Source of the DNA: Phoenix dactylifera
Taxonomy: Eukaryota; Streptophyta; Magnoliopsida; Arecales; Arecaceae
Reading direction: 5' to 3'
Assembly: GCF_009389715.1 (NCBI RefSeq)
Contig: NC_052392.1
Location: forward strand, 35,885,360 to 35,949,359
DNA length: 64,000 nucleotides
Below, piece after piece: positions 8,728-20,544 of the stretch. Under the pieces are notes generated by a model, which saw nothing but the letters and a program-made list of their open reading frames with translations, had not been told where the DNA came from and did no database searches. Position numbers and translations under genes: made by a program. The first letter of the stretch is position 1. Each line of letters begins with the position of its first letter.

Positions 8728-11675
8728 GGCATTTTTTCCTGTGCATAAGTTTGGACGAGTGCAGGATAAGTCCATCACCCATTGGACCATCCGATTATCC
8801 AATATAATGTCAGCCACAACCACTATGTTTTATATGCACAAGGTGCATAACAAACCACAAGTTTCTTAACCATGGAAATTATGGACTTGTCAAGTTTCAC
8901 ATTCTCATAAGCTACAAATTATCCATGGTTAAGAAATAATCCAGTGAGATGACTGGAATGGTACGTACCCTATGAAAAATCCTTTATATAATGAACTTTG
9001 GAACACTATGAAATATCTTTTAACTGAAATGAAAATTTTGTTTGTGGTTAAAAAGTAGAACACCAACTCAATGTTACACGACCATCTCTTAACATACCAT
9101 TACAATGTCTCACAAATATCATACCTCGATCGTTAGAAAAACCCTTTATCTTTGGCTTTTACCATTTCCCATGGTAGAATCACTCTTGGGCAAACTAAAG
9201 ACTGTTTGGTTCTCCAAAAATGACATAGCAAGAATTTGAATAACCCCTTGCTCAACAAGAACTAGAAGATCATGATAACTTCATGATGACAATTCTATTG
9301 ATAATATATTAAATTCCTATTAAAGTGCTCATAGTTTTGAGTCCCACATCCAGTGTAAGTCATACAATAAACAATCATTAAGAAATATTCAAGTGCTACC
9401 TGTTTCAAGTGGAAATTTTCAATGCTACTTTCAGTTTATGCGTAGAAATCTTCCAGTGGGCTCCCTGTGTGCTACCAGCTTCACTCTAGTATACCTCCAT
9501 GCTGCAGCTTACAGCCTCAGTCGTTGACAAAGAGGCAGATGATAAGGGCATAGACGCTCATATGCATGCATTAAGAATATTTCAATGCTCATAAGAACGT
9601 CATCTTCGAACTCTATTCCTATTCTTATCTATTTATCTCTTTGATCTCTCTTATTTTCTATCCTATATCCCCAATGTTTACGTATAAATAAACGAGTTCT
9701 CACTAATGGATAGCGAAAGCCATGTTTTTTAATGTTGTACAAGAAATGGAGCCATCCTAGCAACCCCCCTCAAGCATTATCCTTCCTTTTCAAGGGATAG
9801 AAACCTAGCTTCCTTCCAAGTTTCAACTCATTAGCCCTCCAATTGTTCCACATGGTTAGGTTCCGAACCTCCGGTACTCACGGCAATGGTGAGGGGAGCG
9901 GATACCCGGTCCCACGTGGCGGGGTCATGGATAAGGCTATGGACAGCGATATCCAGGATAAGATCGACCGCTTTAACATCGAAGACCCAGACAGCTGATG
10001 TCGCTCCACACGTGATGACATACGCGACTAGACGGCGTACAAGCTCCAGCTGGTACCGTGGATGGATATCTGCAGGATTTCATATCAGCTGTTCTACATT
10101 GAATAAGATATCCCAAGAAATCAGATGGGATATAGTTGCACCGTGGTGATTCCTCCTGAACTAGTATTGGTGAGAGAATAATTGCACCTTTTATCCTTGT
10201 TGGATGTCTGCTGTTGGAACGTTTTAGAAGTGGATATGCATGGACTCATGGAGTAAGTGGGATAGCGCATGTTGTGCTCCAGGGTTAAATGGTTAGGTTG
10301 CATGTGAGGTTAAACCATGCCTGCTCTATTCACAATGCTGGTCTGGATTAATTTGTATTGTTTTTGGTATATACAGTTCTGGACTATATGTGGATCCTTG
10401 ATGAATAAAAATGTAATTATTCAGAGCATGATATCGATTAGAACTAGCCAACAAGTTTCGTGTTCGTTGGTTTGCATCCTTCTTATTTCTTAGCACATGC
10501 ATATTGGAAGAAATATCTATGTCTGAGCCTGCAATGTATATGAGATTCGACGGTGTCTGCTAAAAGATAATAACATTTGAATCATAGAGGTACAGGTTCA
10601 TGCATGTGGTTGGTTTTAAATAGGAGTTCAAACCAAAATAGTATCTAATCTAATCTGGTCTAAACAAAACTGTATAATTGTCCTGTTTAGAATGGATAGA
10701 ATGATTTGACAAAAGTAAGATTGATAATCATTTATAGTTAAAAATGTTATTTACAAACAATAGTGAAACTCTTGTAAACTAATACTACAATTTGGGAAAG
10801 AGGGAAGGGGTGGGGGAGAGGGAGAGGGAGAGGGAGAGAGAGAGATGTCCTCCCTACAAAGCCTACATGAAAATGATGCAATGCAGGATTAAGTACATAA
10901 AATTTTTGGTCATTAAGCCCTAATCAATAAACAAACAAGAACGGCTGAGTATTAGTTTTTTTTCTCCCCCTTCATTTTCACATATTTTCATGCCTATGAT
11001 GCTCTGTTCTCAACCATTGTTTTGATTGATTAATGGCACCAAAGATACACCATAAACAAGTTGGATAACCTTGCAAGTCATACATATGAAACATTGACAA
11101 TTCCCCTGATTAACTAATTTATCAAATTGGGTTATAGGTCATTTATCTCAATGATGTCACTACTCAAACATCAAGTGGAACTAATTAATAACATATTTTC
11201 TGGAAACATAACCAACAAGTCTTAAGTGTGTGGGTTAGTTTTACGAAAATTCTACAGCCTTCTGCTCTTAAAAGATCTTTTCTGATAAGGAAAACTAAGG
11301 ATATACACTCGTTTTCCAAAAAAATTGTGAATTATTAATTAATGGATGCTACTAATTAATCAAGTGAAGCTTAGAGATTAACATGAAGATTTTGTATTAT
11401 AAAGACTTGAAGCCATCACATTTAGGGTTACAATTAGTTAGGTGTGCAAGATGTTATTTTCAAAGATCAAATAGATTCTCTGCATAACCTTTTCCTTCTA
11501 GTATTCCTTACTCCTTAGAGAGGAAACTATCATTGGGTACCCAAACTTAAAAAAAAAGAACCCATTATCCCATAGAACAAAGCTCCAGTAGAAGACTTAA
11601 GAGGGCTACAGCCAAAGTTTTATTCCATAAAAAATTAGATCCTATATATCCACAATTCAACCAGGTGTTTGTTGC
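8728..11675. other. intergenic, no gene seen
   Basis: About 2.9 kb of AT-rich DNA. Recognised pieces are a 14-bp inverted repeat TTTCTTAACCATGG at 8862-8875 / 8933-8946, a GC-rich patch at about 9870-10075 open on both strands without known motif, and a GAGAGG microsatellite at 10815-10845. No gene can be supported. Confidence 0.45.
10815..10845. repeat. GAGAGG/GA microsatellite
   Basis: Purine run of GAGAGG units that passes into GA repeats. Confidence 0.8.
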
Positions 11676-11683
11676 CTTTGCAC

Positions 11684-12280
11684 CAAGGTTGCAAGTGGGT
11701 TGGATAGGGATACACAAAATCCAAATGCAATCCATATTTCAATCTGATCAAAAAATTGAATCCCAACCTAATCCCAGTCTATTCAAATTAGATTGGATCA
11801 GATATAATATTAATTTTATCAATCCACTAGATTTTTTTTGGATTAGATTAGATTAGATCAACAATATTCTCGACACAAATGATAATAAATATATGTAAAT
11901 TTATTATCTAATTATATTATAAACATATCATGCATACAATGTGAAACATTATTAAAAATATATTCTATATAAGCTTTGATTAATAACCATATATGGTTAA
12001 AATTTACAACACAAATTACTGACTAGTTATATTTCATAAAAAAAACTAATTTCTTATATTCAAGGAGGAATTTGAATTATATATATTATACTAATTTGAG
12101 AACGGTTCAGGTTTGGATTGAGTATATAGTGATCTATATTCAATCTAAATTTGAAACAGGTCAAGTTTGTGAATTTAAGTTTAATCCAAGTAACTTCGGT
12201 TCAGATTGGATCAAATACCAAATTAATTTTGGATCAGTTTCAGATCGGAAGTGGATCAATCCAATCTACTTGCATCCCTG
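11684..12280. mobile_element. hAT-like element, about 0.6 kb
   Basis: The left end is CAAGGTTGCAAGTGGGTT and the right end, in reverse complement, is CAGGGATGCAAGTAGATT; 18 of the first 22 positions agree. The CARGG start is typical of hAT termini. The flanking octamers CTTTGCAC and CTTACTAA share only four positions, so the target duplication is not convincing. The inside is AT-rich with many inverted GGATTAGAT/ATCTAATCC-like words and no transposase frame. Confidence 0.55.
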
Positions 12281-12470
12281 CTTACTAATATGGACTATTA
12301 CCCGACAAGCTCCTCTGCCATATTCTTTCAACAGAAGTCACTCTCCGAGACAAAATTGTAATGTTGGTTGAAAGCTCTCTTTCTCTTTCCTCTTGGAGGA
12401 CTTGAGTGCAAGTTTTGTCTAGATCTAGAGTTTCGTGAGCTTTTTCCCTTTCTCAACTTCAAACTGAAAA

Positions 12471-12573
12471 TACACACACACACATGCATACATACATACA
12501 TACATACATATATATTTATGTATATATATATATATATACATATATATGTATGCATATGTTCACGAGTATACGC

Positions 12574-12646
<73 letters not shown>

Positions 12647-12664
12647 TTTATATATATATATATA
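12471..12664. repeat. compound AC/ACAT/TA microsatellite
   Basis: ACACAC passes into ACAT repeats and then into long TA runs broken by TTTTATA. The predicted frames over it translate to Ile-Tyr runs and are artefacts. Length is likely to vary between individuals. Confidence 0.9.
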
Positions 12665-15583
12665 CAGACATGAGACTATTGGTTGCTTCGTTATTATAAA
12701 AATGAAAGTAAACTATCTACAGAACAAAAAAGTTTTTTTTTTTTTTTTAATTTCTTACTTGTTAATTGCTGGATATTGATTACAAACTTGTGGTCTTAAT
12801 CTCCCATCTTTCACATGAATTGTGTGCTTGTGTAACTCTTTGAAGAAAGGTGGTCAATCCATGTACTCAGACCAGTTTCGGACTATGGGATAGCAACTAA
12901 TCTGGCTGCTGCTTTGTCCATATATGATATAACAACGGAATTAGTGGGATAAAGATGCACGCAGTCTTCCTCCATGAGATGAGATATTGGAGCGTTCTAA
13001 CCCAGCTACAAACACCCCCGTGTGGAAGTCCTTACTTTGTCTAGGGTTGAGAATGGAAGTCCAACCCTAAAACCACTTGAAAGTGCAGGGAAAGGGCAGG
13101 CCTAATCTTTGAAGAACTATAAGAGGGGACGAACCTGGCTAGATTAGTCCTTTGGGTGGAAGCAGGAAATAATTTTAGGATAAAATCTGGAAAGAAATTT
13201 GGGCCGGTGGATCACTGCTACCCATCAATGCGGCCTAGGATTAGGCCAGTCTTGATCCAACATATCAAATCTTGGGCTATTGGGCTGGGTTTGGGTTGTC
13301 TCTTTTGCACAAAAGAATGTTTCACTTTTTCTCGTGATGTCAACCATTAGATCGTGGCCACTTCAAGATCTATGCAGACAGATCGAAGAAATAAAATGGA
13401 GTGCTTTGATGTCTGTGTAAGATGCGATCCAATGGTTGATGTTGCGAAAGAAGATCAATTATGGAAAAGATACGACCTGGCCTCTTTATGGGTAAGGTAG
13501 TCAAAAATTTCAAAAAAATGAGATACCATACCCTTAGCTCAACCATGTTTTGTTCTTGGTGTTCAATTTGTGTTTTCTTATCACAACTCCATTTACCATT
13601 TTAGTTTGCTTCTCCCTTGAAGATAGAGAATCAAATCATGTTAAAATATGTTTCCAGGAGAAGGTATCTTCATAATTAGACTTCTCTTTGTTTAAGAACT
13701 CATGATGGAGATGCAAAGACCTTTTCCATGAATACAAACACTGAAAATCCTTTGCTCCAGAGCAACACTTTGAAACTTTACTTCTCTAAAACAAACACTA
13801 AACCCTGCCTTGAATGTCGCCTCACAAGTCAACCCATTTCATCATCTGAACACTTACCTAACTTTAATTGAGAGATAGCTCATAATCCCTTGACTTATTC
13901 TCGTCCTTGCCGCCTTCATACAAGCTCACGCTTGTACTGCATGCTCAATGAGCCATTACCGAAATGATATTTCTAATGACAATTGAAGTATTTGGCATTC
14001 ATCAGAAATCTACCACTAGAATTCCAATATGGTGCAGTGTATGCCTGTTATAGGTTGCGCTATTGACCAAATAAACACATTCAAATTGGTTATGTGCATA
14101 TAACATTCTAGATACTCATTAACTATGATAACCCAATTTTTCTTGGGCTGGTGGGCCGGCTTGAAGACTTCGGTTGGGAGTCTTCTTTCTTCCCGATCTC
14201 ATCAGAATCCGAGAATTTAGGGCAATCTAAGTTTATCTAAAACTCTAGTATCTCATCTATAAAAGGCCCTCCAGCTCCTACTACGAACTTCACCGTTGAA
14301 AACTTAAGAAATCATTGCTAGTTCTTAGCTTTTCTCTTCGGGATTTCCTTTGAGATCATCGTGGGAAACATCATCGGACCACCTCGTTAGACCGAGATAA
14401 TTGTCGTATGCCTCCTCTCTGTTTTTTTGATTTTATGATTGCTGCCAACTTAATTTGAGCCGGTGAATCACCAAAATTTCATTTGAAATAGGGATGCACT
14501 ATTTCGACCTCTTTGCTTCATATTCTTCGCCGTCGGCTGCCGAATTTGACCGAGCTTCACCATCTCCTAGAACCCTGTGATCGTGTGGTTGTTGGTTAGG
14601 GGGGAACAACCATGATCTAGGCTAAGTTTGATGGGTTTATCTTTGATGAATTCTTCCTCTCTTCTTCCTTACATTTCTTTGTGTTGTTCGACCCTTGTCG
14701 ATGGCGATGACTACGGCAGAGCCCACCTATGGCCATCGTTGTCGGGGCTGGGCCGTCGTGGCTGCCCCTAGTTCTAACCAAAGAGAAAAGGGAGAGTGGG
14801 CTCTCCCCCTATTTTGGAAAAGAAAAAGAGAGCCCTCTCTTCTTTCTCTTTCCTCTCTCGTCTCTCGTCTCTCTCTTTCTCTCCTCTCTCTCTCTCTTGG
14901 TTTTCTCTTCCTCTCTTTCTCCCTATTTATATGGTTTAATGGACCAGCAGGAGGGTCCCAGATATTCTCTTTGTGGACCTAGGTTAACCCCAGTAGAGGG
15001 TCCTGGGCTAGTGCTACTATGACCACCCGTCGTGCTAGCCTTCACTCTGGCATTCGTCAGCCCTCCTTGAACCCCCACCATCCACAACCTAGCATGTTAC
15101 CTTTGTTGTATTTGATACCTATTCCTTAATCTAATAATTTGGAAAACACTGTTTTGACTGATTTGGGCGATCGGACACCACTGAACTTTATTATCACTAA
15201 TCTCGATTGTGTTACCTATACCATGGTCTAATTCTTCTTTCATGAGTTAACTAATTTGATTGGCCAGAGCTAACTGACCCAGATCATTAGATGCTCCTAC
15301 CTAGTTGATCATGTTCTTTCTTCACTCTGACCTTGTCAGCTACCATTGAACCCATAACGAAAAATTCTTGATCTACTATCTTGATTGGATATATATTTCT
15401 TGATTAGATGAATTGCATTATACTATGCTGACTGATTCAAACAATCAGACGTTATCATATAGTCAAACTCATACTTCTTTCTATATGAATCTTTTTTCAT
15501 AGTCGGCCCTGATTTTGTATGGGGTGTTGTAGTCATCCAAACATAAAGAAATCCAACGAGATTCTATATTCTAGTTTCTAAAT
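12665..15583. other. intergenic, probably retrotransposon-derived in part
   Basis: No gene is supported. An inverted repeat at 13328-13355 / 13424-13450 shares the word CAACCATTRGATCG between arms. Around 14140-14900 there is LTR-like promoter-leader sequence (TATAAAAGG at 14258) followed by a CT-rich tract at about 14850-14900; the open frame at 14695-15022 across it is low complexity and not a recognisable protein. Confidence 0.35.
14258..14266 (+). promoter_or_regulatory. possible TATA box (TATAAAAGG)
   Basis: A good core promoter word followed by a pyrimidine-rich leader, but no gene follows. A decayed LTR promoter is the likeliest source. Confidence 0.25.
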
Positions 15584-16927
15584 TGAGGTAACACCCAAAC
15601 CCTTTATTATTTTAATTTTAATCAAAGAAGGATAGAGAATATAGATAATTCAAATATTAGAATTCTAAAATTATATAATTATTGAATAATTGATCATTAA
15701 TATTGCAAGTGATTGATGAGGAATAAGTTAGTTTTATATTGATATTAAATTGACTGAACATGTTAGGTGTGGATTGGTAGCATTGTAGTTGTGTTGGATT
15801 GCGATAGAGGTAAGAACCCCGGCACCTAATCACTAGTATATATATAACATGCTTGTTGATTTACACCGCTGGTTTCACATAATAAGATTTGTGTTTTTGA
15901 ATATGGTTTTGTATGAGATAATATGTTTTATATGATTTTCAATATGAACATACTTGTATGATTATTATATGTAAACATGACTATATGAACGATGATTATA
16001 AATATCAAAAAATTGTGAAAAATACACTGTGTAATCGAATTGATTTGATAACTATAACATGCAAATCAAATGAATAAGATATGATTTAGATTAACCTTGT
16101 TAGGAGATAGCCTCTATGAGCTTATGCGTGGGATAGCCTCCACGAGTTTATGCATGGAATAGCCTTTATTGGCTTACGCGTGAGATAGCCTCCACGAACT
16201 TTTGTGTGGGATAGCCTCCATGGGCTTTCGCGTAGGACAACCTCCATGAGCTTATATGTGGGATATCCTCCACGAGCTTATGCGTAGAATTTTATTTAGC
16301 AGTCTTGGACTAGGTCATAATTTTGGTTAATCCAAAGCTGGAAAAGTAATTGCTAAGAAATCTAAAATTGAGATAATGAGAAACAATTGATAAGACACAT
16401 GAAACCAATGCTAAATAAAAAGTTTTACTTGTTAGTATTTGTGACATCTGTCTCTTTTGACAAGCCCAAAAAATTTGATGTATGTATATGCAGATATTTG
16501 TTGGTTTAATTGAGTTATATTGGATGTTTGAAAAGAATTTTTCTAATTTATATTTTTATTTTGATGTCGCGTTGCTATTTTCAAATTATATTATTTTATT
16601 GGTGTGAATGTGCAGAGATTTTTACTAGGCTGTAAAGCTCACAACTATTCATTTTTTTTAGAGTTGTAGTGTGCGTAGTTCTTGGCTATGGTTGAGATTA
16701 GAAAATGATGAATTATTAGAGCATCCTTGTTACCAATTGGATGAATAAATTTTATAATTTTGTACAAGTTTGTTATACTAGTTATGAATTATTGTCATTA
16801 TTGTTCATGGATATATATTGAGGTTGTAATAAATTTTTCAGGCCTTGCATATTCTCTAGGTTTTTGATCTAGAAAATATACGGTTATGTCACATGGCCGA
16901 CCTAGGTGATAGGTTTGGGGCATGACA
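15584..16927 (+). mobile_element. decayed Gypsy-type long terminal repeat
   Basis: About 1.34 kb. It starts TGAGGTAACACCCAAACC, close to the TGTAACACCC start common in Tekay/Del-like Gypsy LTRs, and ends GGTTTGGGGCATGACA, a usual LTR 3' end. Five bases later comes a primer-binding-site-like word (next entry). A GAGGTAAGAACCCC word near 15808 resembles the leader splice donor seen in such LTRs. A block of 26-bp repeats lies inside. No second copy was found in the window and no gag-pol frame survives, so the element is a remnant. The family call is by pattern only. Confidence 0.5.
16106..16287 (+). repeat. seven exact-length 26-bp tandem repeats
   Basis: Seven contiguous units, all 26 bp, centred on GATAGCCTCCACGAGCTTAT followed by GCGTGG, with 2-8 substitutions each and no length change. 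They sit inside the LTR-like sequence. The units do not encode a conserved peptide because 26 is not a multiple of three. Confidence 0.9.
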
Positions 16928-16931
16928 GAAG

Positions 16932-17075
16932 TAGTATCCGAGCATAGGTTTAAGATCATTAAGGATTGTGACAAAAATATATCAGAGCTTAGGAGTATAA
17001 TCACTTGGGACATAACCAAAGTAATAGAATTAAATTCAGAGCATAGGTGTAAGATCACTATCTATTGTATTAAAA
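16932..17075 (+). mobile_element. primer-binding-site-like word and three decayed repeats
   Basis: TAGTATCCGAGC at 16932-16943 matches 10 of 12 positions of TGGTATCAGAGC, the initiator-tRNA-complementary word next to many plant LTRs. Related blocks follow with CAGAGCTTAGG near 16983 and CAGAGCATAGG near 17038, each followed by a TAAGATCA- or TATAATCA-like word, at 45-55 bp spacing. This looks like tandem duplication of the leader just after the LTR. Confidence 0.4.
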
Positions 17076-20000
17076 TGTATGCATTGGTGTTGGTATATGA
17101 TGAGTACGGAAGGACTGGATGATTTATATCTCTGATCATGATTAGAGTGGTTTGACCAAAGATAAGTGTAGGAAGGTTAACCATGGTATACCAATTATAC
17201 TGTACCATGTTCATGTGTTGTTTAAATAACTTAGAATTTCAAACATGATATGGGTTTAGATGTTCTTGCACTTTTATTTTTGCTGCTAATTATTAGAGTG
17301 AATTTTGTATGTAGATCATTCATAGTGTTGGAGTGAGCTAATTTTTTTTTTCATAGTACTAGAAAGGAATGTTCTTCAAGATTGAATCTGTATGTGGAGT
17401 ATATTTGGAATTGAAAGTTTTGGATACTACAAATTGGTGTATTTAATATTGATATATTTGATTTTATTTTGAAGCCATAGAGTTAGCATATTGGTGGAAA
17501 ATTCTAGTAACTTAAATTTTCATGTTTAGATTGGGCTACTAGATTTTTTTTATAATTGCTGGAGAATATTGGATGTTTCAAATAAAACTCAAGTCTAGGT
17601 TTATGATTCGACCTTAAATCTTTTACCATTGTGATGAAGCTGCTAGTAAAATAAAATATTGAGTAGAGACCAAGATTTTGAGATGCTTATATGAGCTATC
17701 GCATATAGCGTTGCTGATAGATGTTAGAAATTTTAATTACTGAAAGATTTGGAGGTTAATAGAGTTAATTCTACTCATAATGATATTGGCTCGAAGATTT
17801 CTAACCAATTGAATTTGGAGTAAATTCTTTTGGAAGGAAGATCAATTTAGATTGTCTAATCAAATTGCTAAGAAAATCCAAGGTTAACCCACTTTAAATT
17901 AAACTTAGATATTTTGGGGTCTAGAATAGTTATGGAGATCTAGGCATCCTGATAGCTGAAACTCTGGCTAAGGCCACAAGCCGCTGTGGAGAAATGGAGG
18001 GAGGTCTCAGTAGCAAGAACCGACGGAGGAACCGGCCAGAAAAAGGAGCGAAATTGGAAATATCTAAAGAAAAATAGGAAAAAACAGGGCACTCGTTCTT
18101 CTCGGCCAAAATCCGGCGATCACCAACCAGCACCGAGCTTTCAAAGAATCCAGAAGAGAGAAAGAAAGGTAGATCGAAGCTAGTTCGATCCTTAATTGGT
18201 TCTCGGCCGCGAATGGCTGCAGCGACGATGATCGAGCTTCTAAAAGGAAACCGGAGAAATACTTTGGCGAGAGCTCTGTTCAAGCTTGGATCTCCGATGG
18301 GAAGCGGAGGAGAAATGGGGGAAGCTCTAAATAGAAATTGGCCGTGGCCAGAATTCGACTCATAGTGAGATTCTGTCCGACTATTTTAAGGAGGAAGAAG
18401 AATCCCATCGAAAGTCATTTTCTCTCAAGACACGTGTGCGGTATGTGCCGATCTTTTTTTTGAATTAAAAAATAGCTGGGCTAGTCAAGTTGACCGAGCC
18501 CAGTCCGGTGGTTCATAGTAGGTCATCCCTATCTCCCGAATCGGCACCCAAGACAATTTTTGCCTCATCTTTTTTCCCTTTTCCTAAAGGTGCTTTTGCC
18601 TCCATTTACTAAGGCAAAGGTGCAGCACCCCCCGCCACCGACCACGAGAGAGAGAGAGGGATTCGTTTGTCCTATAATCATTGCAAAGTGGGTACTTGTC
18701 CGCACCTCGCCAGACCCATTTGAAACCAGAGGGACACACTCATTAACGAAGCACTCTGTGACGCTATTTAAAAACCCCACCCAAAACTTTATGGTGCATG
18801 CCTCCGCTTGAATGAGTTCTCTGCTGACTCATGGGACCCACAATAGTGCACCGTCAAATGCTGATCTCATGTTTCAAATTCCAGACCACCCAATCCCTAG
18901 TAGTAGTTTCTTTGGAGCGACTCCTCCCATGTCACAACGGCAGCAAGGACTCGCTCATTTACAAACGCCAGGTTTGGCATGGTGTGGGTCCCTCCTCTTC
19001 TGACAAATTTTTAATGGGACGACAGCTTTCATGGCCTGCGGAAACCAACCTAAAAGAAGAACGCTATAATATCCTCTAGTGGTGGCTGGCATCAAAAAAT
19101 AAATAAATAAATAAAATCATATTGTATCATTTTTGGTGTATCCCAAAGGGTTGCACCCTCATTTATCTTGATTTTTTATAGAATATTATAGGCTTAGTTC
19201 GCTCTTTATCATGCAAACACATGTAAGTATAGGTCATTCGATTAGCTGCAAGCTCCAATTGTTAGCTCCGTTGATTGGCATTACATTTTTGAGAGTTTGC
19301 TCCCGGAGAAAGCTCAAAATATAAATCTTAGTGGTGGCACATTATCACTAAGAATTTAATAGCTCCAATCTACGCTCAACAAGAAGAAGGCTTGTTCTAT
19401 ATTGGATGCCAATTAAATAACTTTTGGTTCAAACTTCACCAAACTAGGATTAGATCAAGATGGGTCAGGTTCTTGGATCAAATTAAAATTTGCCACCATT
19501 ATAACTGGCTCATAATGTTTTTGTAGAGGGTTCATCTTTTCTATAGAAGGCCTGGTATATTACTACATGCCCCTTTCCTCTAAATCATCAACTGCGATTA
19601 TGGATATAAAACGAGCTGCTAATGGTATGTACTTTTCTAAGAACATCTTTGACTCCAGTTTAATCTCAGTTAAAAATTAACATTAACAACTAATCGATAC
19701 TTATCCCCAGACATTTTTCATTCTTTTGAGTGAAATATATCAGCATATTTCAATATCCAAATCCTCACAAAGCAAGCCTATGTCTTGTTGGTTCAGTCTC
19801 TTTCTTCTCAAGTACATACATACATACATACATAAAAGAATGGTGGCCAAGGATAGAGGTGGAAGAAGGTTTTCTTGTCTATCTTAAGCCAGAAGGTGAT
19901 TCATATGCTTCCGACTCAATCATTCATTTAATAAAGAAGAGAATCTTCTCGAAAAGGTTGATCTAGAGAGTTCTAGTCTCAAAATTATAGTATTTCATAT

Positions 20001-20544
20001 CATACATTGCATGATAATAGCTAACTGCATGCCATAAACTTTTATATAAAATAAATATGCCTACACTATTATAGCAAATCATTGTTGATGAAGAAATTAT
20101 TGATTGAACTAGATCCACCACTAAACCATTGGATCGTAAAGCAATATGTACAAAAGATTTGTGCATGTTGCTTCACAATTGGGCTACTCTACTATCTCAG
20201 TCCAACTAAAAATTTTATCTTCCAAGCAACAAAAAAAAAAAAAGAAAAAAACTCTTCCGTGGGCATCTTGGATTCCCTATACGGTAATTAAAAACTAACA
20301 CTAAACAACTCAGGACACGTGCTAACCGATCTAAACTAAGACCCCCATCACATTTTTGTAGTGAGAGAATCTAAATAATCTTTAGACATGGCCAGGAGGC
20401 AATTCCGGTCATGGTTGTCCGGTTCACTACCTTTTCGCCATTTGGTAGAAAAGACTCACACGCCAGCACTAATAAACAAGAAGGGGAAGGGAGGGTTCAA
20501 GAGGAGGTCGGAAGGGGAAGGTGGTTAGTAAAAGAGAAGTAGAG
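17076..20544. other. intergenic, partly LTR-like; region upstream of the transporter
   Basis: 17076-17880 is AT-rich, presumably decayed retrotransposon interior. About 17900-18560 is GC-richer, and on the minus strand reads like an LTR promoter plus leader, with an open frame at 17930-18283 of no recognised family. 18600-20544 has no gene; an ACAT microsatellite lies at about 19816-19834. The last 150 bp before 20545 are purine-rich and should include the 5' leader of the transporter gene, but I see no convincing TATA box. Confidence 0.35.

Noticed and set aside
12328..12779. Several 70-100-codon frames
   Set aside because: They translate a TA/ACAT microsatellite to Ile-Tyr runs.
14695..15022. 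Overlapping 95-97-codon frames
   Set aside because: Low-complexity Ser/Leu-rich translation of a CT-rich leader; no family motif.
16106..16287. Regular repeats considered as a CRISPR array
   Set aside because: The units are contiguous with no unique spacers, sit in an LTR-like sequence in a plant genome, and have no cas genes nearby.
17930..18283. 117-codon minus-strand frame
   Set aside because: Surrounding sequence reads as an LTR promoter and leader, and the peptide has no known family.
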